A program made the translations under genes and the position numbers. DNA of 64,000 bases from NCBI RefSeq assembly GCF_935822925.1, contig NZ_CAKXZS010000034.1, positions 245,362-309,361 on the forward strand, given 5' to 3'. Under the pieces are notes generated by a model. It saw only the letters and a list, made by a program, of their open reading frames with translations. It was not told the origin of the DNA and searched no databases. The stretch is from Mesorhizobium ventifaucium. GTDB lineage: Bacteria; Pseudomonadota; Alphaproteobacteria; Rhizobiales; Rhizobiaceae. Within the stretch, counting starts at the first letter, position 1; each line of letters begins with the position of its first letter. Shown in pieces: positions 17,207 to 25,390 of the stretch.

Positions 17207-18291
17207 TAACGTCCGAGCGCGGCCTTCCAGTCGTTCAGGAACTGGACGCGCTTCGTCGGCTCCATGTAGTCGAGCAGGCCTTCGTCGACGGTAATAGGCT
17301 TCAGGCCTCCGCCGACCCGCTCGTTGAGCGTATCAATATTCAGGCCGCCAGTCGCGTCCTTGCGCACCGCCGGCAAGCCGCCTTCCGCTAGCGCCGACTG
17401 ACCTTCCTGCGAGAGCAGAAAATCGACAAATAGCTTGGCAGCATTCGGATTCGGCGCATTATTGACGACTAGTGCCAAGCGGGAAAATGCTGGTGTGTAG
17501 TCGCTTGCGAAATGCACACCCAGGTTCGGGCTCTCCTTCACCCAATCGAGTGCATAGGAGCCGATAATGTTGATGGCCATCACGTTCTCGCCGGATACCA
17601 CCGTCTCCTTCATGCCGCCGGAGCTTGAATAGATTTTGGCGCCGTCCTCGCCCAAGGCTTTCGCCAAATCCCAGAAATCCTTGCGCTGGCGGGCGTCGTT
17701 TGAATGATGCAAAAATCCCGATCCGCTCTTCTCTGGATCAAAGGTCGCGACCTTGCCCTGCAACTCGGTCTTATTGTTTTTCAAAAAGGTGATCATGTCG
17801 GCATAGGTCTTGGGAAGGCGATCTTCAGTCAGTGCCTTGGTATTGTAGATTACGCCGATTGGCTCGACGGTGGTGCCAAAGAGAATGTTCTTGTAGTTTG
17901 CCCATGCCGGGATGTTTGCAGCCTCGGGGGATGCGTATTCCTGAGCATAGCCGTCCTTAACCAGCGTCATCTGCAAGTCCATCGCTGAGCTCCAGACAAC
18001 ATCCGCCGTGACTTGTCCGGCCGCGGCTTCCGAGATCACTTGGTTGTAGGCACCATTGGTACCAAGATCATTGTAGGCAATCGCAATGCCATACCTTTTC
18101 GTAAACGCATCCTGAAGCTTTTGCGACTGCGCACTGTCGGTGGAGGTATACACCGACACTGTACCTTCTTTCTTAGCAGCCTCGATAAGTGCCGCGTCTT
18201 GGGCCAGAACCGGCGACAGCGGCAGCGTCACTGCGACAAGAGCGGTGAACCCTGAAAGCAAGCGGGCATAGCGGATATTTGAGTTCGTCAT
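17206..18291 (-). CDS. Periplasmic binding protein of Fbp-type ABC importer
   Basis: A 361-residue protein with a Sec signal peptide (cut near VLAQ, residue ~31) and a type II periplasmic fold of the iron(III)/2-aminoethylphosphonate class: AAKKEGTVSVYTSTD near the N-terminus and NAAKLFVDFLLSQEGQ near the C-terminus. The ligand is unknown; the class includes binders of metals, phosphonates, thiamine and organic acids. A good ribosome site (agggaga) precedes the ATG at 18291; a longer frame to 18321 lacks one. A possible regulatory site lies at 18378-18402. Confidence 0.9.
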   Translation of the reverse strand: MTNSNIRYARLLSGFTALVAVTLPLSPVLAQDAALIEAAKKEGTVSVYTSTDSAQSQKLQDAFTKRYGIAIAYNDLGTNGAYNQVISEAAAGQVTADVVWSSAMDLQMTLVKDGYAQEYASPEAANIPAWANYKNILFGTTVEPIGVIYNTKALTEDRLPKTYADMITFLKNNKTELQGKVATFDPEKSGSGFLHHSNDARQRKDFWDLAKALGEDGAKIYSSSGGMKETVVSGENVMAINIIGSYALDWVKESPNLGVHFASDYTPAFSRLALVVNNAPNPNAAKLFVDFLLSQEGQSALAEGGLPAVRKDATGGLNIDTLNERVGGGLKPITVDEGLLDYMEPTKRVQFLNDWKAALGR

Positions 18292-18377
18292 TCTGGTTCT
18301 CCCTAGGTTGCGCCCGTGCACGATGCTCCGCCGGGCACTAGTCCGAGCCGCTCGGGCGCCTCAGACAATTGGCGAAA

Positions 18378-18402
18378 TTGGTTTTAAAAGACTACAAATG
18401 CA
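18378..18402. promoter_or_regulatory. Candidate operator before the Fbp-type importer
   Basis: TTGGTTTT-N10-AAATGCA lies 87 bases before the binding-protein start. A site at 19568-19592, before the dehydrogenase gene, shares the same ends and spacing (16 of 25 positions). A symmetric relative is at 21434-21459. Confidence 0.4.
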
Positions 18403-18414
18403 CACGGTTCATTA

Positions 18415-19509
18415 TCAGACGCGCACCGCCTTGCGTGCCGGCGGCGCTGCGATCGCCTTGGCAACGGCCGATCCGAACGCATCAGTGTTGGTGGTGCCGC
18501 CGAGATCCCTGGTGCGCGTCTGCGGATTGGCGAGAACCTCGTCTACGGCACGCTCTATCTCAGCCCCCGCCGCTTCGAAATTGGCGAGACCGCGCCTCTC
18601 GCCAATCCAGGAGAGCATCATGGCGGCAGAGAGGATGAGTGACGTCGGATTGGCGATGTTCTGGTTCTGGATGTCGGGCGCCGACCCGTGCTGCGCCTGC
18701 GCGCAGACAAGACCGAGTTCAGCATTTGCATTGATCGAACCGGCCAGCCCAAGACTTCCGGATAGCTCGCTGGCAAGATCGGAAAGGATGTCGGCGTAGA
18801 AGTTGGTCGTAACGATCACGTCGAAACGGGAGGGGCTCCGCACCAGATGCGCTGTCATGGCGTCGATGATGAAATCGTCGAGGCGCACCTCGGGAAACTC
18901 GGCCGCGACCTTGCGCACCTGCGTCATGAACAGGCCATCGGTAAGGTGAAAACAATTGGCCTTGTGCACGGCCGTTACGTGCTTATGCCGCTTCATCGCC
19001 AGTTCGAAGCCAGCGCGAGCGATACGTTCGCAGGCATGTGCAGTGATCTTGCGGACCGACAGCGCTACATCAGGCGTCGGCATGAACTCGCCTGTCCCGG
19101 CGAACATGTTTCGATCCGAATAGAAGCCTTCGGTTGCCTCTCGCATGATAACGAGGTCCATCTGTTTGGCGGTGCTATCCAAGAACGGACGTACGCGGGC
19201 CGGGCGGACGTTTGCATAAAGATCGAGCTTGACGCGGAAGCCGGCCGAGACGTTCACACCGCCCTTGTCGCGGGCTGGATAGTCCATATGGGACTGCGTA
19301 CCCAGGATGATGCCGTCGTATCCGCGAGCCCGCTCGAGTGTCTCATCGCGAAGGGTCGTCCCGTACTTCTCCAGACTGGTGAAGCCGGTGTCCTCATAGT
19401 CGTACTCGAGCCCGAGACCAAACGCCTGGTTGACGGACTCAACAACCTCCATCGTTGCGGCTGTGATTTCCGGCCCGATGCCGTCGCACGGCGTGACCAT
19501 GATTCTCAT
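18415..19509 (-). CDS. Isocitrate/isopropylmalate/tartrate dehydrogenase-family enzyme
   Basis: A 364-residue member of the NAD-dependent beta-decarboxylating dehydrogenases. Motifs: PCDGIGPEITAATMEVV at the start, the IMREATEGFYSDR substrate loop, the HKANCFHLTDGLF catalytic Lys region, and DVIVTTNFYADILSDLASEL (metal Asp). The GSAPDIQNQNIANP nucleotide loop fits. The sequence is neither typical LeuB nor Icd; tartrate or D-malate dehydrogenases are closer by length. It would oxidise a 2- or 3-hydroxy acid and is the first enzyme gene after the regulator. The ATG at 19509 follows a gggaga ribosome site. Confidence 0.88.
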   Translation of the reverse strand: MRIMVTPCDGIGPEITAATMEVVESVNQAFGLGLEYDYEDTGFTSLEKYGTTLRDETLERARGYDGIILGTQSHMDYPARDKGGVNVSAGFRVKLDLYANVRPARVRPFLDSTAKQMDLVIMREATEGFYSDRNMFAGTGEFMPTPDVALSVRKITAHACERIARAGFELAMKRHKHVTAVHKANCFHLTDGLFMTQVRKVAAEFPEVRLDDFIIDAMTAHLVRSPSRFDVIVTTNFYADILSDLASELSGSLGLAGSINANAELGLVCAQAQHGSAPDIQNQNIANPTSLILSAAMMLSWIGERRGLANFEAAGAEIERAVDEVLANPQTRTRDLGGTTNTDAFGSAVAKAIAAPPARKAVRV

Positions 19510-19567
19510 CGAACGTCTCCCTAAGCGCGACGGGAAGACCCCGCCAAAATGCCTCATAGGAGACTTA

Positions 19568-19592
19568 TTGGCTTTTTACAAAGCAAAATGCA
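19568..19592. promoter_or_regulatory. Candidate operator before the dehydrogenase gene
   Basis: TTGGCTTT followed by AAAGCAAAATGCA lies 59 bases before the start at 19509. It shares TTGGyTTT and AAATGCA, in the same orientation and spacing, with 18378-18402. The GntR gene promoter holds AAAAAGCCAAT at about 20632-20642. Confidence 0.4.
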
Positions 19593-19609
19593 ATCGAAAA
19601 AATGCGACG

Positions 19610-20527
19610 CTAGGATTTTTCTTGCGCCTGGTGCGACCACGACCAGGCAATCGGCGACTTGCGGGACAACGCGCCGCCCAAATGCCTCCGCATCGCGTAG
19701 GAGGCATCGGCGACTTCGCCGCGCTCCAAAAGGTCGAGAATTGCGAGATGATCCTGGCATTGAACCACAAGGCGATCGCGGTCGACTCGAGAACGATATT
19801 CCAGGAGACGGCGCATTTGGTTGACGCGGACGAGAGAGAGATGAAAGAACGGGTTGTTCGACATCTTGATCAGTTCCTCGTGGAACAACGAGCCGTTATG
19901 CAGGAGCCGTTCAGCGGGAAGACGCGCAATATCGGTCTCTAGCATCCTTGTTTGTATCCGGCGTTGCTCGTGGATGATGCGGCGGTCGAGGATGAACCCA
20001 GGTTCCAGCATAGCCGCCGGCTCAATGAGCATTCGGAATCGGTAAATCTGTTCGAATGCCTCTGGTGTCTTAGCCACCGGCAAGAAGCGCCAGCCATAGC
20101 CTTGCTTGCGCTCTGCCCAGCCCTCACGCAAAGCGCGCATCAGCATATCGCTCAACTGAGCCTTCGTGACGTGGTAGCGATCGCGTAGCGCGCCCTCGGT
20201 CATCTCGGCCGGTATGCGATCCATCAGCCAATCTTCAGCCAGACGCTGGTAATCATTTTCGACCTCGAATGGCTTCGCTTCGTCGCTGACGGGCTCGACA
20301 ATTTGCGACTCGGGAAGCTCCTTCACAAAGAAGCCCCGATTTTCCTTTTGTTCCAGTAATCCTTGCTCCGAAAGAACTTGCATGGCTTCGCGCACGGGTG
20401 AGCGTGACACGCCGAACCTGTCGGCCAAATGCTGTGTTCGCACATGATCGCCGGCGACGAGTTCGCCCGTGGTGACGAGCAGCGTTATCTGACTGGCGAT
20501 GTTTCGTGCCAAGGCGCTTGCTGGCAT
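19610..20527 (-). CDS. GntR-family regulator with two winged helices and an FCD domain
   Basis: At 305 residues this is longer than usual FadR-type regulators (220-250). Residues ~8-68 form the standard GntR winged helix (HLADRFGVSRSPVREAMQVL). Residues ~91-150 look like a second winged helix (LRDRYHVTKAQLSDMLMRAL then GYGWRFLP). An all-helical FCD ligand domain follows. FCD proteins bind organic acids such as lactate, tartronate or citrate through a metal. It heads the minus-strand catabolic unit and probably controls it and the divergent aconitase (inference from shared motifs). Confidence 0.9.
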   Translation of the reverse strand: MPASALARNIASQITLLVTTGELVAGDHVRTQHLADRFGVSRSPVREAMQVLSEQGLLEQKENRGFFVKELPESQIVEPVSDEAKPFEVENDYQRLAEDWLMDRIPAEMTEGALRDRYHVTKAQLSDMLMRALREGWAERKQGYGWRFLPVAKTPEAFEQIYRFRMLIEPAAMLEPGFILDRRIIHEQRRIQTRMLETDIARLPAERLLHNGSLFHEELIKMSNNPFFHLSLVRVNQMRRLLEYRSRVDRDRLVVQCQDHLAILDLLERGEVADASYAMRRHLGGALSRKSPIAWSWSHQAQEKS

Positions 20528-20644
20528 AATGGGCTCCGAACTGCTGTTGGCCGTGGAGGTCGGCGTTGAATCCGCTCAGCGGCCAAGATGATTCCCGCTG
20601 CTTCGCGGAGAAGTTTGCACGACACTTTCTAAAAAAGCCAATCC

Positions 20645-21428
20645 TTATCGCGTCGCTATCATGAAGACGCGTGGGAATGGCAACAGCACCGTCCCGTCAT
20701 CAAAAACCGAATAGTGCTTCGCCAGCAAGGTTCGGTAGGCGTCGAGATACTGTCCTTTCTGATCACGCTCCAGCGGGCAGGAGTCCCGTGCTACTAAACC
20801 ACTCGATAATTCCCTCCAAGCCTTTAAGAGGATGGTGGTAGGTCGTGCGCGACACCTCCACTTGGCGGCAATGCGCTTTCAATATCCTAAAGTAAGCGGG
20901 GGCCGTCTCAATCGAGGCGCGCTCCGAGTCAGCGCTCGCGACACGCTGAGACCATCTGGCGTCCCGCGCCACCTCTCGCATGCACACATGGGTCGGCTCA
21001 TTCAACTTGTCCGGCATTTGAATCGCCAGCGTTCCTTTCATTTCCAATGCGTTGAGGAGAGGGGTAGCAAGCTGCCATGGTCCGGGAGCCACTGCAGAAC
21101 GGCATTGGCGAAGATGACGTCTTGTCTCTTAGCAGGCACCCAACGCTCAATTCGAGAAACGCTGAAATCAATCGAGGGGAGTCGCTTCCGCGCGGCTTCG
21201 ATCATCTGGGGTGATGAGTCCATTCCCGCTGACAGTGGCGGCCGGGAAGCGGGCGACAAGAAGTTCCGTTGAGTTGCCCGGGCCGCAGCCGAGGTCAGTG
21301 ACTTGTGCCGGATCCTGGTTGGGGACCATGGCCAGAAGGTCGATCGCGGGGCTCGTGCGGTGATCGGCGAATGTGAGGTAGTGCGCAGGCGACCATGATG
21401 ATGATATTGCCTGTCCTTGACATTTCAT
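20645..21428 (-). pseudogene. tam: Frameshifted trans-aconitate 2-methyltransferase
   Basis: Consecutive pieces of one protein appear in different frames: WSPAHYLTFADHRTSPAIDL and VTDLGCGPGNSTELLVARFP (SAM motif I) near 21270-21410; then MIEAARKRLPSIDFSVSRIE and VIFANAVLQWLPDHGSLLP near 21070-21220; then LAIQMPDKLNEPTHVCMREV to TTYHHPLKG near 20800-21060; then KGQYLDAYRTLLAKHYSVF to a stop at 20645. At least three frameshifts break it. Intact Tam methylates trans-aconitate, a spontaneous by-product of aconitase. Its place beside an aconitase paralogue is telling. Confidence 0.88.
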
Positions 21429-21433
21429 TTTGA

Positions 21434-21459
21434 TTGGCTTTCTAGGATGACAAAGCCAA
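21434..21459. promoter_or_regulatory. Perfect inverted repeat before the aconitase paralogue
   Basis: TTGGCTTT-N10-AAAGCCAA is a perfect dyad 18 bases before the ATG at 21477. Its half-site TTGGCTTT recurs before the dehydrogenase gene and, in a variant form, before the importer and regulator genes of the adjacent unit. This is a good operator candidate; the binding protein is inferred to be the GntR regulator. Confidence 0.55.
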
Positions 21460-21476
21460 AATGACAAGGAGCATAG

Positions 21477-24083
21477 ATGCATACCCAAATCGTTCGGGCT
21501 GCGGGGCGCAAATTTAGAATCCTCGATCTCGGCAAGGCTTTTGGTCCCGACCTGGAAAGGCTTCCCTATGTTCTGCGGATCCTCTTGGAGAACAATCTCC
21601 GAAATGCTGGGGACGGGGACGCAATGGCCGGCCTCTTTCGCGATTGGCTCCGCACCGGCCGCAGCGAGGCTGAAGTACCCTTCGCGCCAAGCCGTGTGCT
21701 CATGCATGACACCACCTGCGTGCCCGCTTTGGTGGACATCGCCGCAATGCGTGATGCCATTGCGGAGTCTGGCGGCGATCCCACCTCCCTCTCACCTGTC
21801 ATTCCCGTTGATGTCTCGGTCGACCACAGCATAGCCGTTGACCGATTTGCGGCGGCCGATGCGTTCCCCTTCAACATGGCCAAAGAGGTCCAGCGAAACG
21901 CGGAACGCTACCGGCTGATGAAATGGGCGACAAAGGCGTTACCGGGATTTCGCGTTCATCCGCCGGGAACCGGCATTATGCACACGATCAATCTGGAGCA
22001 GCTTGCCAGCGTCATCGCTGTCGTGATGCGCGATGGCGAAGAGTGGGCAGTGCCTGACACTCTGCTGGGCACCGACAGTCACACTCCTATGATAAACGGC
22101 ATCGGCGTGCTCGCCTGGGGCGTAGGTGGACTGGAAGCCGAGAGCGCGATTTTTGGCATGCCGGTTACTTTGAGGCTCCCCGACGTTTTGGGCGTATATC
22201 TCAGCGGACGGTTACCGGCCGGCACTTTGTCAACCGATCTTGCGCTCGCGGTCACAAGCAGGCTTCGCAGTTACGGCGTGTCTGGGCAGTTCGTTGAGTT
22301 TTTCGGCCCGGGCGTTTCCACGCTCACCGCAGGGGATCGCGCCGTTGTCGCAAACATGGCTCCGGAGTATGGCGCATCTACTGGGTATTTTCCCATTGAT
22401 GAAAACACAGTTCGCTACCTTGCGGCGACCGGCCGCCCGAAGGAACTGACCGCGCGCATTGAAGCGATAGCCAAGGCGATGATGCTTTGGTTCGACCCCG
22501 CGGCTCGCCCTCGCTACACCGACATCCTGCAATTGGAATTATCGCAAATACGTACCACTCTCGCTGGGCCGCGCCGGCCGCAAGATCTCGTTCGGCCGGG
22601 CGATCTCCCGCGTGTCCTCAAGCAGTTGGCCGGGAAGGCGCCGCCCTATTTGGCAGCGTCCGGCATTCCCGAGGGCGCGGTGGCCATCGCCGCCGTTACC
22701 AGTTGCACCAATACCTCCGATCCATCGCTCTTAGTCGCCGCTGGACTGGTTGCTCGTAAGGCGCGCAAGCTGGGGATGAAGCCACCGTGTTGGGTGAAAA
22801 CGTCTCTTGCGCCGGGTTCGCCGGCCGCCCAACGCTACCTTGCCCGATCCGGGCTACTTGAGGATTTCGAGGCTGTCGGCTTCGGCATCGTCGGCTTTGG
22901 ATGCACGACTTGCATTGGCAATTCCGGCCCTCTTCCGCCCGAGATGGAGGCAGCAATAACGAGCGGCCTTAACGCCGTCGCCGTGCTCTCGGGCAACCGC
23001 AACTTTCCAGGCCGCATTCACCCACACCTGCGGAATGGATTTCTTGCCTCTCCGCCGATGGTCGTTGCCTATGCGCTCGCAGGCGATGTGATGCGCGATA
23101 TTTCGTGCGATCCTGTGGGACAGAGCGATGGCGGCCGCCAGATCTATCTGAGTGACCTCTGGCCGGATCCTTCTGAGGTCGACGCTGTCCTCGCTGCAAA
23201 CGCGGACAGCACCGACTATGGGAAAGCGTTTCACGATGCCAGGCAAAACGCGGCGTGGGCAAACCTCGTCGCACCTGATGCGCCGCAATTCCCTTGGGAC
23301 GTCTCGTCGACCTACATCCGCCGCCCGCCTTTTGCATCGGCTAATCAACCGAATCGCCTGGGAGCGTATGAGGCTTACCCGCTCTTGGTTCTCGGCGACG
23401 ACATGACCACGGACCACGTATCGCCGGCTGGACAAATCACGCAAGACAGCATCGCAGGTAAACATCTGACCGCGCGGAGCGTTTCTGCAGACGATCTTAA
23501 TGTGCTCGCCGCGAGGCGGGGGAATTGGGAAGTGATGGTGCGCGGCCTGTTCGACAACCGTGACGCGCTCAATTATCTCGCGCCGCAGGCGCCTCCGGGC
23601 TATACAATCCACATCCCGAGTGGAGAGATAGCGCCACTTTGGGACGTCGCGTGCCGTTATCGGGACGCACAGGCGAGCACGATAATCATCGCTGGGGAAC
23701 GCTACGGGACCGGGTCATCGCGCGATTGGGCTGCTAAAGGTGTCGCGCTGATGGGCGTTCGCGCTGTCCTTGCGCTAAGCTTTGAGCGCATTCACAGAAC
23801 AAATCTCGTCGGCATGGGCATCCTGCCCATTATTCTGCCGAAGGAAGCGACAGCAGGGCGATTTACCTACGAGCCTGGCAATCGGATTTTCATCGACGCG
23901 ACCGCTGTGCGTCCGCGATCTGAAATTCATATCCGAATCGAACGCAACGACGGAAGCGAGCTTTCTTTCCGCGGTTTGATCGCGATCGAAACCGAACTCG
24001 AGTTGATGATGATGGAAGCAGGGGGGGTGATCCCCCTGATTCTTTCCCGAGCCGTTGCCGGAACCGGCCGTTCACGCCGGTGA
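21477..24083 (+). CDS. Aconitase-family hydratase (AcnA/AcnD-like paralogue)
   Basis: An 868-residue aconitase-superfamily enzyme with substrate and cluster motifs: TDSHTPMINGIGVLAWGVGG, SCTNTSDPS (first cluster Cys), GFGCTTCIGNSGPL (other two Cys), and the swivel-domain GERYGTGSSRDWAAKG. It would hydrate/dehydrate a tricarboxylic or related acid with a 4Fe-4S cluster. It is about 20-30 residues shorter than housekeeping AcnA and its N-terminus (HTQIVRAAGRKFRILDL) is unusual, so it may act on another acid such as a methylcitrate-type substrate (inference). It is divergent from the hydroxy-acid operon and has its own perfect inverted repeat. Confidence 0.9.
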   Translation: MHTQIVRAAGRKFRILDLGKAFGPDLERLPYVLRILLENNLRNAGDGDAMAGLFRDWLRTGRSEAEVPFAPSRVLMHDTTCVPALVDIAAMRDAIAESGGDPTSLSPVIPVDVSVDHSIAVDRFAAADAFPFNMAKEVQRNAERYRLMKWATKALPGFRVHPPGTGIMHTINLEQLASVIAVVMRDGEEWAVPDTLLGTDSHTPMINGIGVLAWGVGGLEAESAIFGMPVTLRLPDVLGVYLSGRLPAGTLSTDLALAVTSRLRSYGVSGQFVEFFGPGVSTLTAGDRAVVANMAPEYGASTGYFPIDENTVRYLAATGRPKELTARIEAIAKAMMLWFDPAARPRYTDILQLELSQIRTTLAGPRRPQDLVRPGDLPRVLKQLAGKAPPYLAASGIPEGAVAIAAVTSCTNTSDPSLLVAAGLVARKARKLGMKPPCWVKTSLAPGSPAAQRYLARSGLLEDFEAVGFGIVGFGCTTCIGNSGPLPPEMEAAITSGLNAVAVLSGNRNFPGRIHPHLRNGFLASPPMVVAYALAGDVMRDISCDPVGQSDGGRQIYLSDLWPDPSEVDAVLAANADSTDYGKAFHDARQNAAWANLVAPDAPQFPWDVSSTYIRRPPFASANQPNRLGAYEAYPLLVLGDDMTTDHVSPAGQITQDSIAGKHLTARSVSADDLNVLAARRGNWEVMVRGLFDNRDALNYLAPQAPPGYTIHIPSGEIAPLWDVACRYRDAQASTIIIAGERYGTGSSRDWAAKGVALMGVRAVLALSFERIHRTNLVGMGILPIILPKEATAGRFTYEPGNRIFIDATAVRPRSEIHIRIERNDGSELSFRGLIAIETELELMMMEAGGVIPLILSRAVAGTGRSRR

Positions 24084-24159
24084 CTGGGATCTTTGCCGCG
24101 GAAAAGCGAGGTCGAGAACCGTCTCGCTCACGCTCGCGGCTCCCTGGGTCACACCGTCG

Positions 24160-24480
24160 TTTCACAGCTCGTTCAAGTGCTGCTGGAGCCAGTCAGTACG
24201 CAAGTCATGGAAATGAAGGTCTTGGATGCTTAGGTCGGCGCACCCGGCGAAAAGCTGTGTCGACTTACTTGCCGCTGAAAGGAAAAATCCGATCGTCGCC
24301 GTGACTCCGGAATGATCGTTGCTGTTCGACAATTGCCCATGCGACGTAGCCAGATGCAGCGGACAGCAGAATCCGCTGGTTGTTTCCCTCCTTCTGTCGA
24401 GGGCCCTTACGATCACGGATGAGAAGCATCCGGGTGCGGCTTTCCAGGTCGACTAACTCACCTGCAGATCTCCTCCTGGG
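24160..24480 (-). pseudogene. Decayed tyrosine recombinase (phage-type integrase)
   Basis: Reading minus: EEICR near 24470, then VDLESRTRMLLIRDRKGPRQ near 24400-24453, then DDRIFPFSGK ending in a stop near 24270, then in shifted frames DTAFRR and CADLSIQDLHFHDLR (24200-24250). This order is that of the catalytic domain of site-specific integrases (HxLR box as HDLR). The region after HDLR and the catalytic Tyr are lost. Nothing else gene-like was found in 24084-25058; ends of the element were not identified. Confidence 0.72.
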
Positions 24481-25058
24481 CCGAGCCAGCAGGTTGAATC
24501 AAATTCCTCTGATTTGGGAATCCCTACTCGACTCAGCTTAAAGTCATCCCGCGCCTAGCCGCTCGGCATCTCAATGCGCCCGCCCGATTTCCGGCGAACT
24601 ATGCTCGCCTGATGATGACCACGTGCCATCCAGATACGCTCGGCGCGGCGGAAAGAAGCAGGATGGCGAGCAGAGTCGACATTGCCTGAGCATGTCACTA
24701 TATAGCGGCGGCTTTGGCCGTGTACCCTGGGTCGCGCAGCGAATGGCGCCCCAGACGTGCCACGTATGTGACACTTTTTGTCATACAAATTGACTGGAAT
24801 ACCGGAAAATAACAAGTAGAAACAAAGGCGCGATCCGGGACATGATCCCAGCCAACGGTGCCAGTCTCTTCAGGAAAATAGAATCTCCTCAAGAATTAGA
24901 ATGTGCTCCTTGAACCTTCGATGCCCGTCAGCCCTGTGGAGCTTGGGCAAGATCGGCTTGCCGGGTGACGACGACTCGGTTGGAATAGGAGCGTGCATCT
25001 TTTCGGGGATGCCGGCGTTTATGATTACCAACCGGCGCAGTCGCCAGGGAACAGCAGC

Positions 25059-25298
25059 ATGAGCGAACACGCGATCGAGTTCTTGCAGGAGTGGATCGGC
25101 GAAAAGGTCCACTGCCAGTCCTCGCCGGACAGGATCGAGAAGCAGGCCGAAACCCTCGCCAGGGAATGCGCCGCCAAGGCGGCTGAGGCCGGCATACCGC
25201 TGGAGGATATCCAGGAAGAGGTCGGCGATATCGAGGAGCTTATCGCAACGAAGCTGGAAGAGGCGGCTGAGGAAGGAACGAATTCGTCTGCCGAGTGA
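25059..25298 (+). CDS. Small DUF768-family protein
   Basis: A 79-residue acidic, helical protein beginning MSEHAIEFLQEWIGEKV, with a central block on the AxEAGIPLEDIQEEVGDIEELI pattern. This is the shape of DUF768 proteins, which are abundant and almost confined to Mesorhizobium and relatives; their function is unknown. I chose the ATG at 25059 (aggga eight bases upstream) since homologues begin there; the frame is open to 24993. It stands alone after the integrase remnant. Confidence 0.8.
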   Translation: MSEHAIEFLQEWIGEKVHCQSSPDRIEKQAETLARECAAKAAEAGIPLEDIQEEVGDIEELIATKLEEAAEEGTNSSAE

Positions 25299-25307
25299 AA
25301 TGCCGAA

Positions 25308-25324
25308 CCCGGCCGACGGCCGGG
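25308..25324 (+). terminator. Weak hairpin after the DUF768 gene
   Basis: CCCGGCC pairs with GGCCGGG around a GAC loop ten bases after the stop. The downstream run is not T-rich, so termination strength is doubtful. Confidence 0.35.
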
Positions 25325-25390
25325 AGGCTACTATTTGCAGTCTCAGCCAATCCTAAGCCCTATGCGATGCGTGTGACGCGCCACGCAGCC

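Noticed and set aside
24555..24892. Minus-strand short frames in the gap after the integrase remnant
   Set aside because: Low coding character, no ribosome sites, no family match.
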